From: Achromobacter sp. HZ34
Lineage (GTDB): Bacteria; Pseudomonadota; Gammaproteobacteria; Burkholderiales; Burkholderiaceae_B
Assembly (NCBI RefSeq): GCF_002209485.1
Contig: NZ_NJIX01000001.1
Coordinates: forward strand, 124,001-188,000
Direction of reading: 5' to 3'
DNA: 64,000 bases
Below the pieces are notes generated by a model. It saw nothing but the letters and a program-made list of their open reading frames with translations. It did not search any database and was not told where the DNA came from. The stretch's first letter is position 1; each line of letters starts with the position of its first letter. Below, in pieces: positions 44,711 through 52,971 of this stretch. The position numbers were made by a program, and so were the translations under genes.

Positions 44711-46273
44711 TCAGGCTCCCGGGCCGAAAGTGGCCTGCAATTGCTTGATGGCGATGTCGTAGTTGACGCTGTCGCCGACGTTTTGCTGCAGGAAGGCTTC
44801 CAGGCGCGGATATCGCGCGATGGCGTCGTCCAGCGCCAGGTCATGCCCGGGCGCATAGGCGCCCACGGCGATCAGGTCGCGGTTGCGCTGGTAGCGCGAC
44901 AGCACCTGCTTGAAGCGGCGCACCATGGCGAACTGTTCAGTGGTGATCAGCGAATTCATGGCACGCGAAATCGACGCTTCGATGTCGATCGCGGGGTAGT
45001 GGCCGGCCTCGGCCAGATGGCGCGACAGCACCACGTGGCCGTCCAGGATGGCGCGGGCCGAATCGGCGATCGGATCCTGCTGGTCGTCGCCTTCGGCCAG
45101 CACGGTATAGAAACCGGTGATCGATCCCGCCTTGCCGCTGGGGCCGGGCGAGCCCATGCCCGCGCGCTCCACCAGGGCCGGCAGCTTGGCGAACACCGAG
45201 GGCGGATAGCCCTTGGTGGCCGGCGGCTCGCCGATGGCCAGGGCGATTTCGCGCTGGGCCATGGCGTAGCGGGTCAGCGAATCCATGATCAGCAGGACAT
45301 CCAGGCCCTGGTCACGGAAATGTTCGGCGATGCGGGTGGCGTAGGCCGCGCCTTGCAGCCGCAGCAGGGGCGACACGTCGGCGGGCGCCGCCACCACGAC
45401 CGAGCGCGCCAGGCCGTCGGGACCCAGGTTGTGCTCGATGAATTCCTTGACTTCGCGGCCCCGTTCGCCGATCAGCCCCACCACGATGACGTCGGCCTTG
45501 GTATAGCGCGCCATCATGCCGAGCAGCACGCTCTTACCCACGCCGGAACCGGCGAACAGGCCCATGCGCTGGCCCCGGCCGACGGTGAGCAGGCCGTTGA
45601 TGGCGCGCACGCCGACGTCCAGCACCGAATCGATGGGAGCGCGCGACAGGGGGTTGATAGGCAGGGCGGCCAGCGGCGCGGCCTCGGCGCCGTGCAAGGG
45701 GCCGAGGTCGTCCAGCGGGCGGCCGGCGCCGTCCAGCACGCGGCCCAGCAGGGCATTGCCCACCGGCAGGTGGCGGCCCAGGGCCGGCTTGGCGTTGCCG
45801 TTCAGGATGGCTTTGCGCGGCAGCGGAATGGTCCGTTGCAGCGGGGGATCGCCCGGCATCACGCGAGCGCCAGGCGGCAGGCCGGAAATATCCGCCTGCG
45901 GCATCAAATAGAGCGTATGGCCGTCGAAGCCCACGACCTCCGCCTCGGCATAATGGTCGTGGCCGGGGGCGATCTCGATCCGGCAGGCCGCGCCCACGGG
46001 CAGGCGCAAACCGGTGGCCTGCAGCACCATGCCGGTGGCGCGGGTGACACGGCCGACGGCCAGCCACGGGTCCGTGGCGTTGGCACGCACCGAGCCGATC
46101 TGCAACTGGATGGCCCAGCGATCGGCCACCGGCGGTATCACTGGCTTGCCGTGGATGGCCCCGGCCTCGGCAGCCGCTTCCGTAGTGGCGTCGATAGCCG
46201 TTTCAGCAGCCACGCCAGGGGCGGCTTCCGCACGCTTCCCTGTCGCGGCAGCGGGTTGGCCGGTCGCCATCAT
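44711..46273 (-). CDS. fliI: Flagellar export ATPase FliI
   Basis: Hexameric ATPase of flagellar type III export, 520 residues, longer than the usual 440-460 because of an Ala/Thr-rich N-terminal extension of about 45 residues. The Walker A motif GSGVGKS is near residue 240, and the Walker B segment is [20 protein letters not shown]. The start ATG 46273 overlaps the fliH stop (ATGATGA); ATG 46270 is equally possible. Confidence 0.97.
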   Translation of the reverse strand: MMATGQPAAATGKRAEAAPGVAAETAIDATTEAAAEAGAIHGKPVIPPVADRWAIQLQIGSVRANATDPWLAVGRVTRATGMVLQATGLRLPVGAACRIEIAPGHDHYAEAEVVGFDGHTLYLMPQADISGLPPGARVMPGDPPLQRTIPLPRKAILNGNAKPALGRHLPVGNALLGRVLDGAGRPLDDLGPLHGAEAAPLAALPINPLSRAPIDSVLDVGVRAINGLLTVGRGQRMGLFAGSGVGKSVLLGMMARYTKADVIVVGLIGERGREVKEFIEHNLGPDGLARSVVVAAPADVSPLLRLQGAAYATRIAEHFRDQGLDVLLIMDSLTRYAMAQREIALAIGEPPATKGYPPSVFAKLPALVERAGMGSPGPSGKAGSITGFYTVLAEGDDQQDPIADSARAILDGHVVLSRHLAEAGHYPAIDIEASISRAMNSLITTEQFAMVRRFKQVLSRYQRNRDLIAVGAYAPGHDLALDDAIARYPRLEAFLQQNVGDSVNYDIAIKQLQATFGPGA

Positions 46274-47004
46274 TCGTCCTCCAGCGGCATGTCGCGGCCC
46301 AGCGAGGCGGCGACACGGCGCCAGCGCGTCTGCAGGGTGGCGTCGATGTCGCCCAATGAGGTCTCGGCGCGGCAGCCGCCGCGCGTGATCGATTCGTCAG
46401 CGAAGGCGCGCCAGTGGCCCAGTTTGAGGTCTTCGGCCAGATGCAGGCGCACCAGTTCCAGATCGTCGGGATGCAGCCACAGGCGCAGGGGGGCGGACGC
46501 GCCCGGGTTCATGTGCAGCACTTCGCGCACGGCGGGCAGCAGCATTTCGGGGTCGGTCGCCAGGGTAGTGCGCAGGACTTGGCGCGCGATGTCCAGCGCC
46601 AGCGTCAACAGGGATTGGCCGGTCTTCTCTTCCAGCACCGTCAGCGACGCCGCGGTGGCTTCGGCCAGCTTGCGCAGGCGGGCGGCCTCGGCGGCACCCT
46701 GTTTGCGCGCCTGTTCCAGGCCTTCCTTGTAGCCGGCGTCGCGGCCTTCGCCCAGGCCTTCGTCATAGCCCCGCGCGCGGCCTTCGGCCACGCCCAGGTC
46801 GTAGCCTTCCGCGCGGCCTTCGGCCAGGCCTTGCTGGTGACCCTGCTGGCGCGCCTGTTCGCGCACCACGGCGGGATCGGGGCCGCGGTCGACGATTACC
46901 GGCTCCGCATCGCGGGCATCCTGTTCCTCGAACGAAGCCATACGCCAGCGCCGCCATGATTCTGTATCGGCGTAGGGCGCCTTGCGGGCCTCGTAATCAG
47001 ACAT
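46270..47004 (-). CDS. fliH: Flagellar export ATPase regulator FliH
   Basis: Negative regulator and C-ring linker for FliI, 244 residues. The start ATG 47004 ([20 protein letters not shown]) overlaps fliG by 8 bases. Residues about 50-100 contain the GxxxG-rich repeated pattern characteristic of FliH ([20 protein letters not shown], repeated as [15 protein letters not shown]). The C-terminal domain has [20 protein letters not shown]. Longer open frame upstream is a shadow of fliG. Confidence 0.95.
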   Translation of the reverse strand: MSDYEARKAPYADTESWRRWRMASFEEQDARDAEPVIVDRGPDPAVVREQARQQGHQQGLAEGRAEGYDLGVAEGRARGYDEGLGEGRDAGYKEGLEQARKQGAAEAARLRKLAEATAASLTVLEEKTGQSLLTLALDIARQVLRTTLATDPEMLLPAVREVLHMNPGASAPLRLWLHPDDLELVRLHLAEDLKLGHWRAFADESITRGGCRAETSLGDIDATLQTRWRRVAASLGRDMPLEDE

Positions 47005-48004
47005 ACTCGTCGTCCCCCTGGCCGCCCAGGACGATCTGGCCGCTTTCCGCCAGGCGGCGGGCGATCTGCAGGATCTTCTTCTGCTCGCCCTCGACCTTGG
47101 ACATGCGGATCGGACCCTGTGCTTCCAGGTCCTCGCGCAGCATTTCGGCGGCGCGGCTGGACATGTTGCGCAGGAACTTGTCGCGCAGTTCCTCGACGGC
47201 GCCCTTGAGGGCGACCATGAGGGTGTCGTTGTCGACTTCCTTGAGGATGAGCTGGATGCCGCGGTCTTCCACTTCCAGCAGGTTGTCGAAGACGAACATT
47301 TCGTCGACGATCTTCTGCGCGAGGTCGGCATCGCGCTCGCGCAGGCTGGCCACGACGCTTTCCTCGTCGGCCGAATTCATCATGTTCAGAATCTCGGCCG
47401 CGGTCCGTACCCCGCCCATCTTGCTGCGCTTGGCGCCCTGGCCGGCCAGCACCGCGTTCAGCGTCTCGGTCAGCTCGGCCAGCGCGGTCGGCTGTACGCC
47501 GCCGAAGGTGGCGATACGCAGCATGACGTCGTTGCGCAGGCGTTCGCCCAGGCGTGCCAGCACCGAGGAAGCGCGGTCGCGTTCCAGGTGGACCAGGATG
47601 GTGGCGATGATCTGCGGGTGTTCGTCGCCGATGAGTTCGGCCACGGTGTGGGGGTCGAGCCAGTTCAGGGCATCGATGCCGCTGCCGCCTTCGCCGGCTT
47701 CCAGGATGTCTTCGATCAGGCCCGCGGCGCGATCGCTGCCCAGCGCCTTGGTCAGGACGGAACGGATGTAGTCGTCCGAACCCAGGGTGACGGCGATGAA
47801 CTGGTCCGATTCCTGGCGGAATTCTTCCAGCACCGTGGCGACGTCCTCGCGGGTGACCTGCTTCAGGCTGGCCATGGCGCCGCCGACCTGCTGCACTTCG
47901 CGGGCCGTCAGGAACTTGAAAACCTCCGCCGCGGCGTCTTCGCCCAGCGACATCATCAGCACGGCAGCGCGCGTCATGCCGTCAATGGGGGTCTCATTTG
48001 CCAT
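46997..48004 (-). CDS. fliG: Flagellar motor switch protein FliG
   Basis: Rotor torque-generating C-ring protein, 335 residues. Landmarks are AAVLMMSLGEDAAAEVFKFL at the start, the EHPQ motif in LIGDEHPQIIATILVHLERD, and the C-terminal charge-bearing helix near 280-300 (LILKEVDNDTLMVALKGAVE). The start lies in the fliF end (11-base overlap), reflecting tight FliF-FliG coupling. Confidence 0.97.
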   Translation of the reverse strand: MANETPIDGMTRAAVLMMSLGEDAAAEVFKFLTAREVQQVGGAMASLKQVTREDVATVLEEFRQESDQFIAVTLGSDDYIRSVLTKALGSDRAAGLIEDILEAGEGGSGIDALNWLDPHTVAELIGDEHPQIIATILVHLERDRASSVLARLGERLRNDVMLRIATFGGVQPTALAELTETLNAVLAGQGAKRSKMGGVRTAAEILNMMNSADEESVVASLRERDADLAQKIVDEMFVFDNLLEVEDRGIQLILKEVDNDTLMVALKGAVEELRDKFLRNMSSRAAEMLREDLEAQGPIRMSKVEGEQKKILQIARRLAESGQIVLGGQGDDEYV

Positions 48005-49688
48005 CTTTGCTCATCCAGGTACGCAGGACCATGGCGACGGCGCGCGGATCCTTGTTTGCCATCTCGCGGGCACGACGCATGTTTTCCTCGAAGCGGTCCA
48101 TTTCCTTGGCGCGGGCCACATCCTGAGCCTCGCGCAGCGCTTCCTGGCGCTCCAGTTCGGCCACTTCGGGGTCGATTTCGGGCGGACGCATGTAGCGGTC
48201 GTACATCGGCCGCAGCAGCGAACGCCAGACCCACAGCGCGGCGATCGCCAGCAGCAACCAGCCCAGGGCCGTCTTGGCCATGGCGATGTTGTCGGGATCC
48301 TTCCACAGCGGCACGGCCGGCTCGACGTCGTTGAACTGGCTGTTGACCACGTTCAGCGAGTCGCCGCGCGCTTCGGAGTAGCCCATGGCTTCCTTGACCA
48401 GGGTGGTGAGCTTGTTGAGCTCGTCCGCTTCCATGGCCTTGGGCTCGCCTTCCTTATTAGGCAGATAGTTGATGACCACCGCCACCGACATGCGCTTGAG
48501 GTTGCCCACCGGCGCCTTGATGTGGCTGATGGTGCGGTCGAGCTCGTAATTGGTGGTGGCATCGTTGCGTACGCTGCTGGGACCCTGCGTCTGCGTCGTC
48601 GTGCCGGCACCGGTGGTGCCGTTCGCACCGTTGGCACCCTGGCCTTGCTGCTGCCCGGGTTGCCCAGGGCGCTGCGGCTGTTGGGGCTGCTGCGGGTTGA
48701 CGATGGGCGCGGTGGGACCGGCCGGCGGCTGGTTCGTCAGCGCGCCCGGCACGCCTTGCGCGGCGCTGCCACCGTTCTGGGTGGCGTCGCTGGTCTGCTT
48801 GCTGCGCACCGCGGCCTGGCCGGGATCCTGGTTCGGACGGTAGGTTTCCTGGGTTTCTTCGCGACGCGAGAAATCCATGTCCGCGCTGGCCTGGGCGTGT
48901 ACGTTGCCCGGGCCGACCAGCGGATTGAGGATGGAGAGAATGCGTTCGACCGCGCGCTGTTCCGTTTCGCGCACATAGCGCAACTGGTCGGCATCCATGC
49001 CGCGGCCTTCACCCGCGGGCTGCGACAGCAGGCGGCCGTTCTGGTCGACAATCGACACATTGTTGACCGTCAGCTCGGGCACGCTCGACGCCACCAGCCA
49101 GGCGATCGAGGAGACCTGGCCGTCACCCAGGCTGCGGCCCGGGTACAGATTCAGCAGAACCGACGCGGTGGGGGCCTGGCGATCGCGCACGAACAGCGTC
49201 TGGCGCGGGATGGCCAGGTGCACGCGGGCGTGTTGCACCGTGTTCACCGACTCGATGGAGCGCGCCAGTTCGCCTTCGAGGGCGCGCTGGTAGTTGATCT
49301 GTTCAGTGAACTGGCTGGCGCCGAACTTGTTCTGATCCAGCAGTTCGAAGCCGACCGAACCGCCGCGGGGCAGGCCTTGTGCGGCCAGCTGCAGACGCGT
49401 GTCGTAGACCTTTTCCTGGGGCACCAGCAGGGCCGTGCCGCCATCGTTGAAGCGATAGGGCACGTTCATCTGGTTCAGGGACGCCACAATGGCACCCCCG
49501 TCGCGGTCGTCCAGATTGGAGAACAGCACTTTGTAGTTCGGGTCTCGGCTCCACATGGTCGCGGCGACCACCAGAGCGGCGACCGCGGCGATGGCGCCGA
49601 TCAGCGCGGGTTTAGGAATCGCGCGCAGCCGTTCCAGCACGGGGAATCGGGCCATGAGGGAGGAGGATAGAGTCGCCTGCTGATTCAT
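47994..49688 (-). CDS. fliF: Flagellar MS-ring protein FliF
   Basis: Basal-body MS ring, 564 residues. Two membrane helices at about 25-45 and 440-465. The RBM domains follow the first helix (DRDGGAIVASLNQMNVPYRF). A Gln/Pro/Gly-rich linker is near 320-360. The cytosolic C-terminal tail (NKDPRAVAMVLRTWMSKDGK) is the FliG-binding part. First gene of the fliF-to-fliR run. Confidence 0.97.
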   Translation of the reverse strand: MNQQATLSSSLMARFPVLERLRAIPKPALIGAIAAVAALVVAATMWSRDPNYKVLFSNLDDRDGGAIVASLNQMNVPYRFNDGGTALLVPQEKVYDTRLQLAAQGLPRGGSVGFELLDQNKFGASQFTEQINYQRALEGELARSIESVNTVQHARVHLAIPRQTLFVRDRQAPTASVLLNLYPGRSLGDGQVSSIAWLVASSVPELTVNNVSIVDQNGRLLSQPAGEGRGMDADQLRYVRETEQRAVERILSILNPLVGPGNVHAQASADMDFSRREETQETYRPNQDPGQAAVRSKQTSDATQNGGSAAQGVPGALTNQPPAGPTAPIVNPQQPQQPQRPGQPGQQQGQGANGANGTTGAGTTTQTQGPSSVRNDATTNYELDRTISHIKAPVGNLKRMSVAVVINYLPNKEGEPKAMEADELNKLTTLVKEAMGYSEARGDSLNVVNSQFNDVEPAVPLWKDPDNIAMAKTALGWLLLAIAALWVWRSLLRPMYDRYMRPPEIDPEVAELERQEALREAQDVARAKEMDRFEENMRRAREMANKDPRAVAMVLRTWMSKDGK

Positions 49689-49808
49689 CGGATGCCCCCG
49701 CTCGCCGTGAGGCGCGAGTGACGGGGAATGCTGAAGGTGGGCAAGTTACACATGCAACGTGCTTCTGGTCTGGGAGCGTGGATTATTGCCTTGTATGCGA
49801 CAAGCCCA

Positions 49809-49849
49809 AATGCCGAAAAAACCGCATTTTTGGTGCTATTTGTTTTCTA
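49809..49849. promoter_or_regulatory. Candidate FlhDC box, fliF side
   Basis: AATGCCGAAAAAACCG (49809-49824) matches 11 of 16, and TGCTATTTGTTTTCTA (49834-49849) matches about 9 of 16 of the enterobacterial half-sites. The 9-base spacer is one short of the usual 10-12. It lies about 120-160 bases upstream of fliF. Confidence 0.35.
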
Positions 49850-49882
49850 TGAGTACCAAGCGCTATGACCATTGGGTCAAGC

Positions 49883-49919
49883 TGGCGAAATATCGGGATA
49901 TTTGCCGTCATTTGTCGGC
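49883..49919. promoter_or_regulatory. Candidate FlhDC box, fliE side
   Basis: TGGCGAAATATCG (49883-49895), a 10-base spacer, then CGTCATTTGTCGGC (49906-49919). The two halves form an inverted repeat of the FlhDC type. It lies 72-108 bases before fliE. Confidence 0.45.
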
Positions 49920-49990
49920 TATGCGCGACAGCATGAGGCGTTAGTCTTGCGAGCATTCATAAGCGTCCCTGACAATAAGGAAAACTTGCC

Positions 49991-50332
49991 ATGGCAGTAT
50001 CCGGAATGACTGGCATCGAATCCATGCTCGCGCAGATGCGCGCGGTAGTGCATGCCGCTGAAGGCGGAAGCGCCACTTCGTCTGTCGGCATGGCTTCGAA
50101 TCCAGCCGCTGGAAGTTTCGCTACCGAACTCAAGGCATCGCTGGAACGTGTATCGTCGGCACAGATGTCGGCGAAGGCGCAAGCCAGCGCCTATGAGTTG
50201 GGTGCGCCCAATATTTCACTGAATGACGTAATGATCGACCTGCAAAAAGCGAATATCGGTTTCCAAACCGCGGTGCAAGTGCGCAATCGCCTCGTGGCGG
50301 CATACAAGGAAATCTCGTCGATATCGGTGTGA
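49991..50332 (+). CDS. fliE: MS-ring to rod adaptor FliE
   Basis: Basal-body protein between MS ring and rod, 113 residues. The C-terminal signature is [20 protein letters not shown], then KEISSISV. It starts at ATG 49991 with AAGGAAAAC upstream. It faces fliF divergently, as usual for the family. Confidence 0.96.
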   Translation: MAVSGMTGIESMLAQMRAVVHAAEGGSATSSVGMASNPAAGSFATELKASLERVSSAQMSAKAQASAYELGAPNISLNDVMIDLQKANIGFQTAVQVRNRLVAAYKEISSISV

Positions 50333-50410
50333 TACTTGCTATCTTGTGCAAGAATCCAGGCGCTGCGGCACGCTTCGGACTAATTCCGTTATCGCCGTTT
50401 ACGGTGTGCG

Positions 50411-51580
50411 ATGCTTGACACTCTTACATTGCTGGTCGTAGCCGTAATCCAATTCGAGATAATTGGCGTCACGATGCTGATGACCTGGTTCATTTCCCGG
50501 CGTGCCCGGGGAGTGCTGGGCGGCGGCGGTGGCGTTGCGGTGGTGGTGGCCTTGTGCCTGCTGCCTGCCTGGTATCTATGGGATACCGGGACCGCGACCA
50601 TTGCTGGTTTTCATTGGATACTGCTTACGCTCATTGTGCTGGTTCCCACCGGCATACTGCTGTTTTTGGCCATCCAGCTGGTACGCTCGGAAGCCATCCT
50701 GCGGACGGTGCGCATTACGCGCAGCGGCCAGAGCGTGCTTGGCCTGTCCCAGGTGGCCGACGCCGAAGCCCTGGAAGACGACCTGCGCGAAGCCATGCAG
50801 GAAGCCGGCCAGCTGTATGTGCACTATCAGCCTATCTATAGCGCCGAGACGCGTAGCGTCGTGGGTTTCGAAGCGCTGTTGCGCTGGAACCATCCCGTGC
50901 GCGGACTGGTTGCGCCCATGCAGTTCATTCCGCTTGCCGAACAGACCGAACTGATCGTGCCCTTGGGCGCCTGGGTCCTGGAGACCGCCTGCGCGGAAGC
51001 CGCGACCTGGCCCGAGCCCTGGTATCTGTCGGTCAACCTGTCGCCGGTGCAGCTGGAAAAGATCCATCTCGTGCGCGAAGTGCGCGGGGCGCTGGACCGC
51101 ACCGGCCTGGCCGCCGAACGGCTGGAACTGGAAATCACCGAAGGCGTGCTGGTGGCGGCCGAAGGCGGAGAGATCTCCCGCCTGGCGGAATTGCGCCGCG
51201 CGGGTGTGCGCATCGCCATCGACGATTTCGGTACGGGTTATTCCAGCCTGGGCTATTTGCGCCAATTGCCGTTCGATACCATCAAGATCGACCGTTCCTT
51301 CGTGCGCAACCTCGAAAGCGATTCCAGCGCGCAGGCGATTGTCGGTACCATCGTCGAGTTGTCGCGCCGCCTCAATCGCGAGATCGTCGCCGAAGGGGTG
51401 GAGACCGAAGGGCAGTTCGCGATCCTCAATGCATTGCAGTGCCATCGCGTGCAAGGCTGGCTATTGGGCAAGCCCATGCCACCGGAGGAAATCGCCTCGA
51501 CCTACTTCCCCCCGTTGTTGCAGGAAGGCGCCGCGGATCGCGTGCTGTCGTGGGCAGAGAATCCCGGCGCGGCAGAATAA
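50411..51580 (+). CDS. Membrane EAL-domain cyclic-di-GMP phosphodiesterase
   Basis: 389 residues. Three hydrophobic segments at about 3-28, 41-57 and 66-92 make a membrane anchor without an evident ligand-binding domain. The EAL domain (about 125-375) has the signature E154-A-L in VVGFEALLRW and all catalytic landmarks: Asn in SVNLSP, Glu in EITEG, DDFGTGYSSLGYL, Lys in IKIDRSF, EGVET and the late VQGWLLGKP. It should hydrolyse c-di-GMP, favouring motility. It is 78 bases after fliE and convergent with the ycgR operon. ATG 50411 has a poor ribosome site. Confidence 0.93.
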   Translation: MLDTLTLLVVAVIQFEIIGVTMLMTWFISRRARGVLGGGGGVAVVVALCLLPAWYLWDTGTATIAGFHWILLTLIVLVPTGILLFLAIQLVRSEAILRTVRITRSGQSVLGLSQVADAEALEDDLREAMQEAGQLYVHYQPIYSAETRSVVGFEALLRWNHPVRGLVAPMQFIPLAEQTELIVPLGAWVLETACAEAATWPEPWYLSVNLSPVQLEKIHLVREVRGALDRTGLAAERLELEITEGVLVAAEGGEISRLAELRRAGVRIAIDDFGTGYSSLGYLRQLPFDTIKIDRSFVRNLESDSSAQAIVGTIVELSRRLNREIVAEGVETEGQFAILNALQCHRVQGWLLGKPMPPEEIASTYFPPLLQEGAADRVLSWAENPGAAE

Positions 51581-51659
51581 GGCCTCCCGGGGGGGGGCGG
51601 CACCGGCTGGCGCGGTGTCCCCGATCTTCGGCGTTCTTCCGTCAGGCCGGTTCGATATG

Positions 51660-51700
51660 AAACGACAAGGGCGGCCACATGTGGGCCGCCCTTGTCGTTT
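51660..51700. terminator. Convergent terminator between EAL gene and ycgR
   Basis: Perfect 17-bp stem (51660-51676 with 51684-51700), seven-base loop, GC-rich core flanked by AAA and TTT. Equidistant from two converging genes, it can serve both. T-tails are short. Confidence 0.75.
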
Positions 51701-51727
51701 GCGGGTTGACCGTTCGCGCTGACGCCG

Positions 51728-52588
51728 TCAGTTAGGCACCGCCCGTGCCTTTTCCAGCCGCCAGACCACCTGTTGCAGCCAGGTCTCCTGACGGCCATCC
51801 AGGATCAGAAAGGCCGCGCCGATGTGGGTGAGGGGATCCTCGCCCTTGGCGCGCGCGGGCGTTACCGGCGCGGGTTTCGGCGCCACTGCCGGCGCTGCCG
51901 CCGCCGCATCATCCGCCTGTGCCGCCTCTTCGTCCTGCGCCGGCTTGAGCGGCTGGCCCGCCAGGGGAATCAGCGTGCGGATTTCCAGGTCGGTGGTGAT
52001 GTTGCCAAAGTCGCCGAAGTCCAGGTAGACGTCTTCCATCTTCGACCCCGGAGCGGGCAGATCGGCGACCGCGCGATTGATGCGCAGTCCGACACCATCC
52101 ACGGAAATATCTCGCAGCGTGAACATGGTGGGCTTGGCGCCGGGTGTCGAGCGCCAATGGCCGCCACAGCGCACGCTGTTGCCGGAGATCGACGCGCGGA
52201 ACATCTTGCGGCGCTGGATGCGCGACAGGCGTTCCGGATAGGGCGATACCAGCGCGGCGCTGCCGTCGCCGAAGTTCACCACTTCGGGGCGCGGCACGCG
52301 GAAATGGATCTGCACGCCGCCGTAGCCATTCGCATGGAACTGCAGCACGCTGCTTGAACGCAGGCCGTTGGCGTCGCTTTTGTCGAAGTCGGCGCCGGCG
52401 TAATCGCGCGGCCGCCAGAAGAAATGGCGGGTCTGCTTGTCGGCACCCAGCACGACGACCGCCATTTCGCGATCGGCGGCATCGCGCACGAGGATCTGGC
52501 ATTCCGGGTGGGTCAGCTCGAACAGGGCGGAGCGGATTTCTTCCGGGCGCGTCAGCAGAAAATCGGGATCGGACTCTTTGGGGCTCAT
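51728..52588 (-). CDS. ycgR: Flagellar brake protein YcgR (PilZ, c-di-GMP binding)
   Basis: Binds c-di-GMP and acts on the motor to slow swimming, 286 residues. The N-terminal YcgR-type domain (about 1-120) is followed by a PilZ domain. The ligand motifs are RRKMFR (RxxxR) near residue 126 and DISVDGVG (DxSxxG) near 161. An Ala/Pro-rich insert of about 40 residues (210-250) interrupts the later PilZ part. ATG 52588 overlaps the stop of the upstream gene (ATGA), so it shares that operon with the fliK-like gene. Confidence 0.94.
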   Translation of the reverse strand: MSPKESDPDFLLTRPEEIRSALFELTHPECQILVRDAADREMAVVVLGADKQTRHFFWRPRDYAGADFDKSDANGLRSSSVLQFHANGYGGVQIHFRVPRPEVVNFGDGSAALVSPYPERLSRIQRRKMFRASISGNSVRCGGHWRSTPGAKPTMFTLRDISVDGVGLRINRAVADLPAPGSKMEDVYLDFGDFGNITTDLEIRTLIPLAGQPLKPAQDEEAAQADDAAAAAPAVAPKPAPVTPARAKGEDPLTHIGAAFLILDGRQETWLQQVVWRLEKARAVPN

Positions 52589-52971
52589 GATGCTTGTGGG
52601 TTCTCGCCGACGGGGGGATGCGCGTTTTCGGGGGGGGCCGAGCGTTGGGCCATGCCAGCGAGCAGGGCATGCTTGGCCGCTTCGGCGCCACCGGACTCGA
52701 CTCGATACAGCCAGGCCAGCAATTCCGCCACCGCGACGTACAGTTGCGGGGGGATTTGCGCGTCCAGATTAACCTGCATCAGCAGGCCCACGAGCTCGGG
52801 TGATTGGTGGACGTACAGGCCGTTCTCTTGCGCCGTGCGGATGATGGTGTCAGCCAGGGTACCGTAGCCCTTGGCCACCACGCGCGGCGCGGCTTGCGTG
52901 TCGTCATAGGACAGCGCAACGGCAACCTGGCGTTCGGCGCCGGCATCCTGCTGCTTGGTGGCGGCGTTCAA
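52585..52971 (-). CDS. Stand-alone FlhB C-terminal domain protein
   Basis: 128 residues that align with the cytosolic domain of FlhB (AVALSYDDTQAAPRVVAKGY, then PPQLYVAVAELLAWLYRVES), compared with residues 275-360 of FlhB encoded at 14379. It lacks the membrane part and the NPTH self-cleavage motif. It begins with TTG 52971 overlapping the stop of the FliK-like gene (TTGA). Such proteins (FlhX/FhlB type) are known to substitute partly for the C-terminal FlhB fragment. The linkage with a FliK-like protein suggests a role in substrate switching. Confidence 0.85.
   Translation of the reverse strand: MNAATKQQDAGAERQVAVALSYDDTQAAPRVVAKGYGTLADTIIRTAQENGLYVHQSPELVGLLMQVNLDAQIPPQLYVAVAELLAWLYRVESGGAEAAKHALLAGMAQRSAPPENAHPPVGENPQAS

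Larger units (their letters stand above)
49689..49990. promoter_or_regulatory. Divergent fliF / fliE control region
   Basis: 302 bases, relatively AT-rich in the middle (49790-49930). Two FlhDC-like boxes are entered separately at 49809-49849 and 49883-49919. The short frames here have no credible ribosome site or family features, and I see no gene. Confidence 0.6.

Noticed and set aside
49759-49944. Short plus-strand frame of 61 codons upstream of fliE
   Set aside because: No ribosome site and no family features. It overlaps the putative regulatory boxes.
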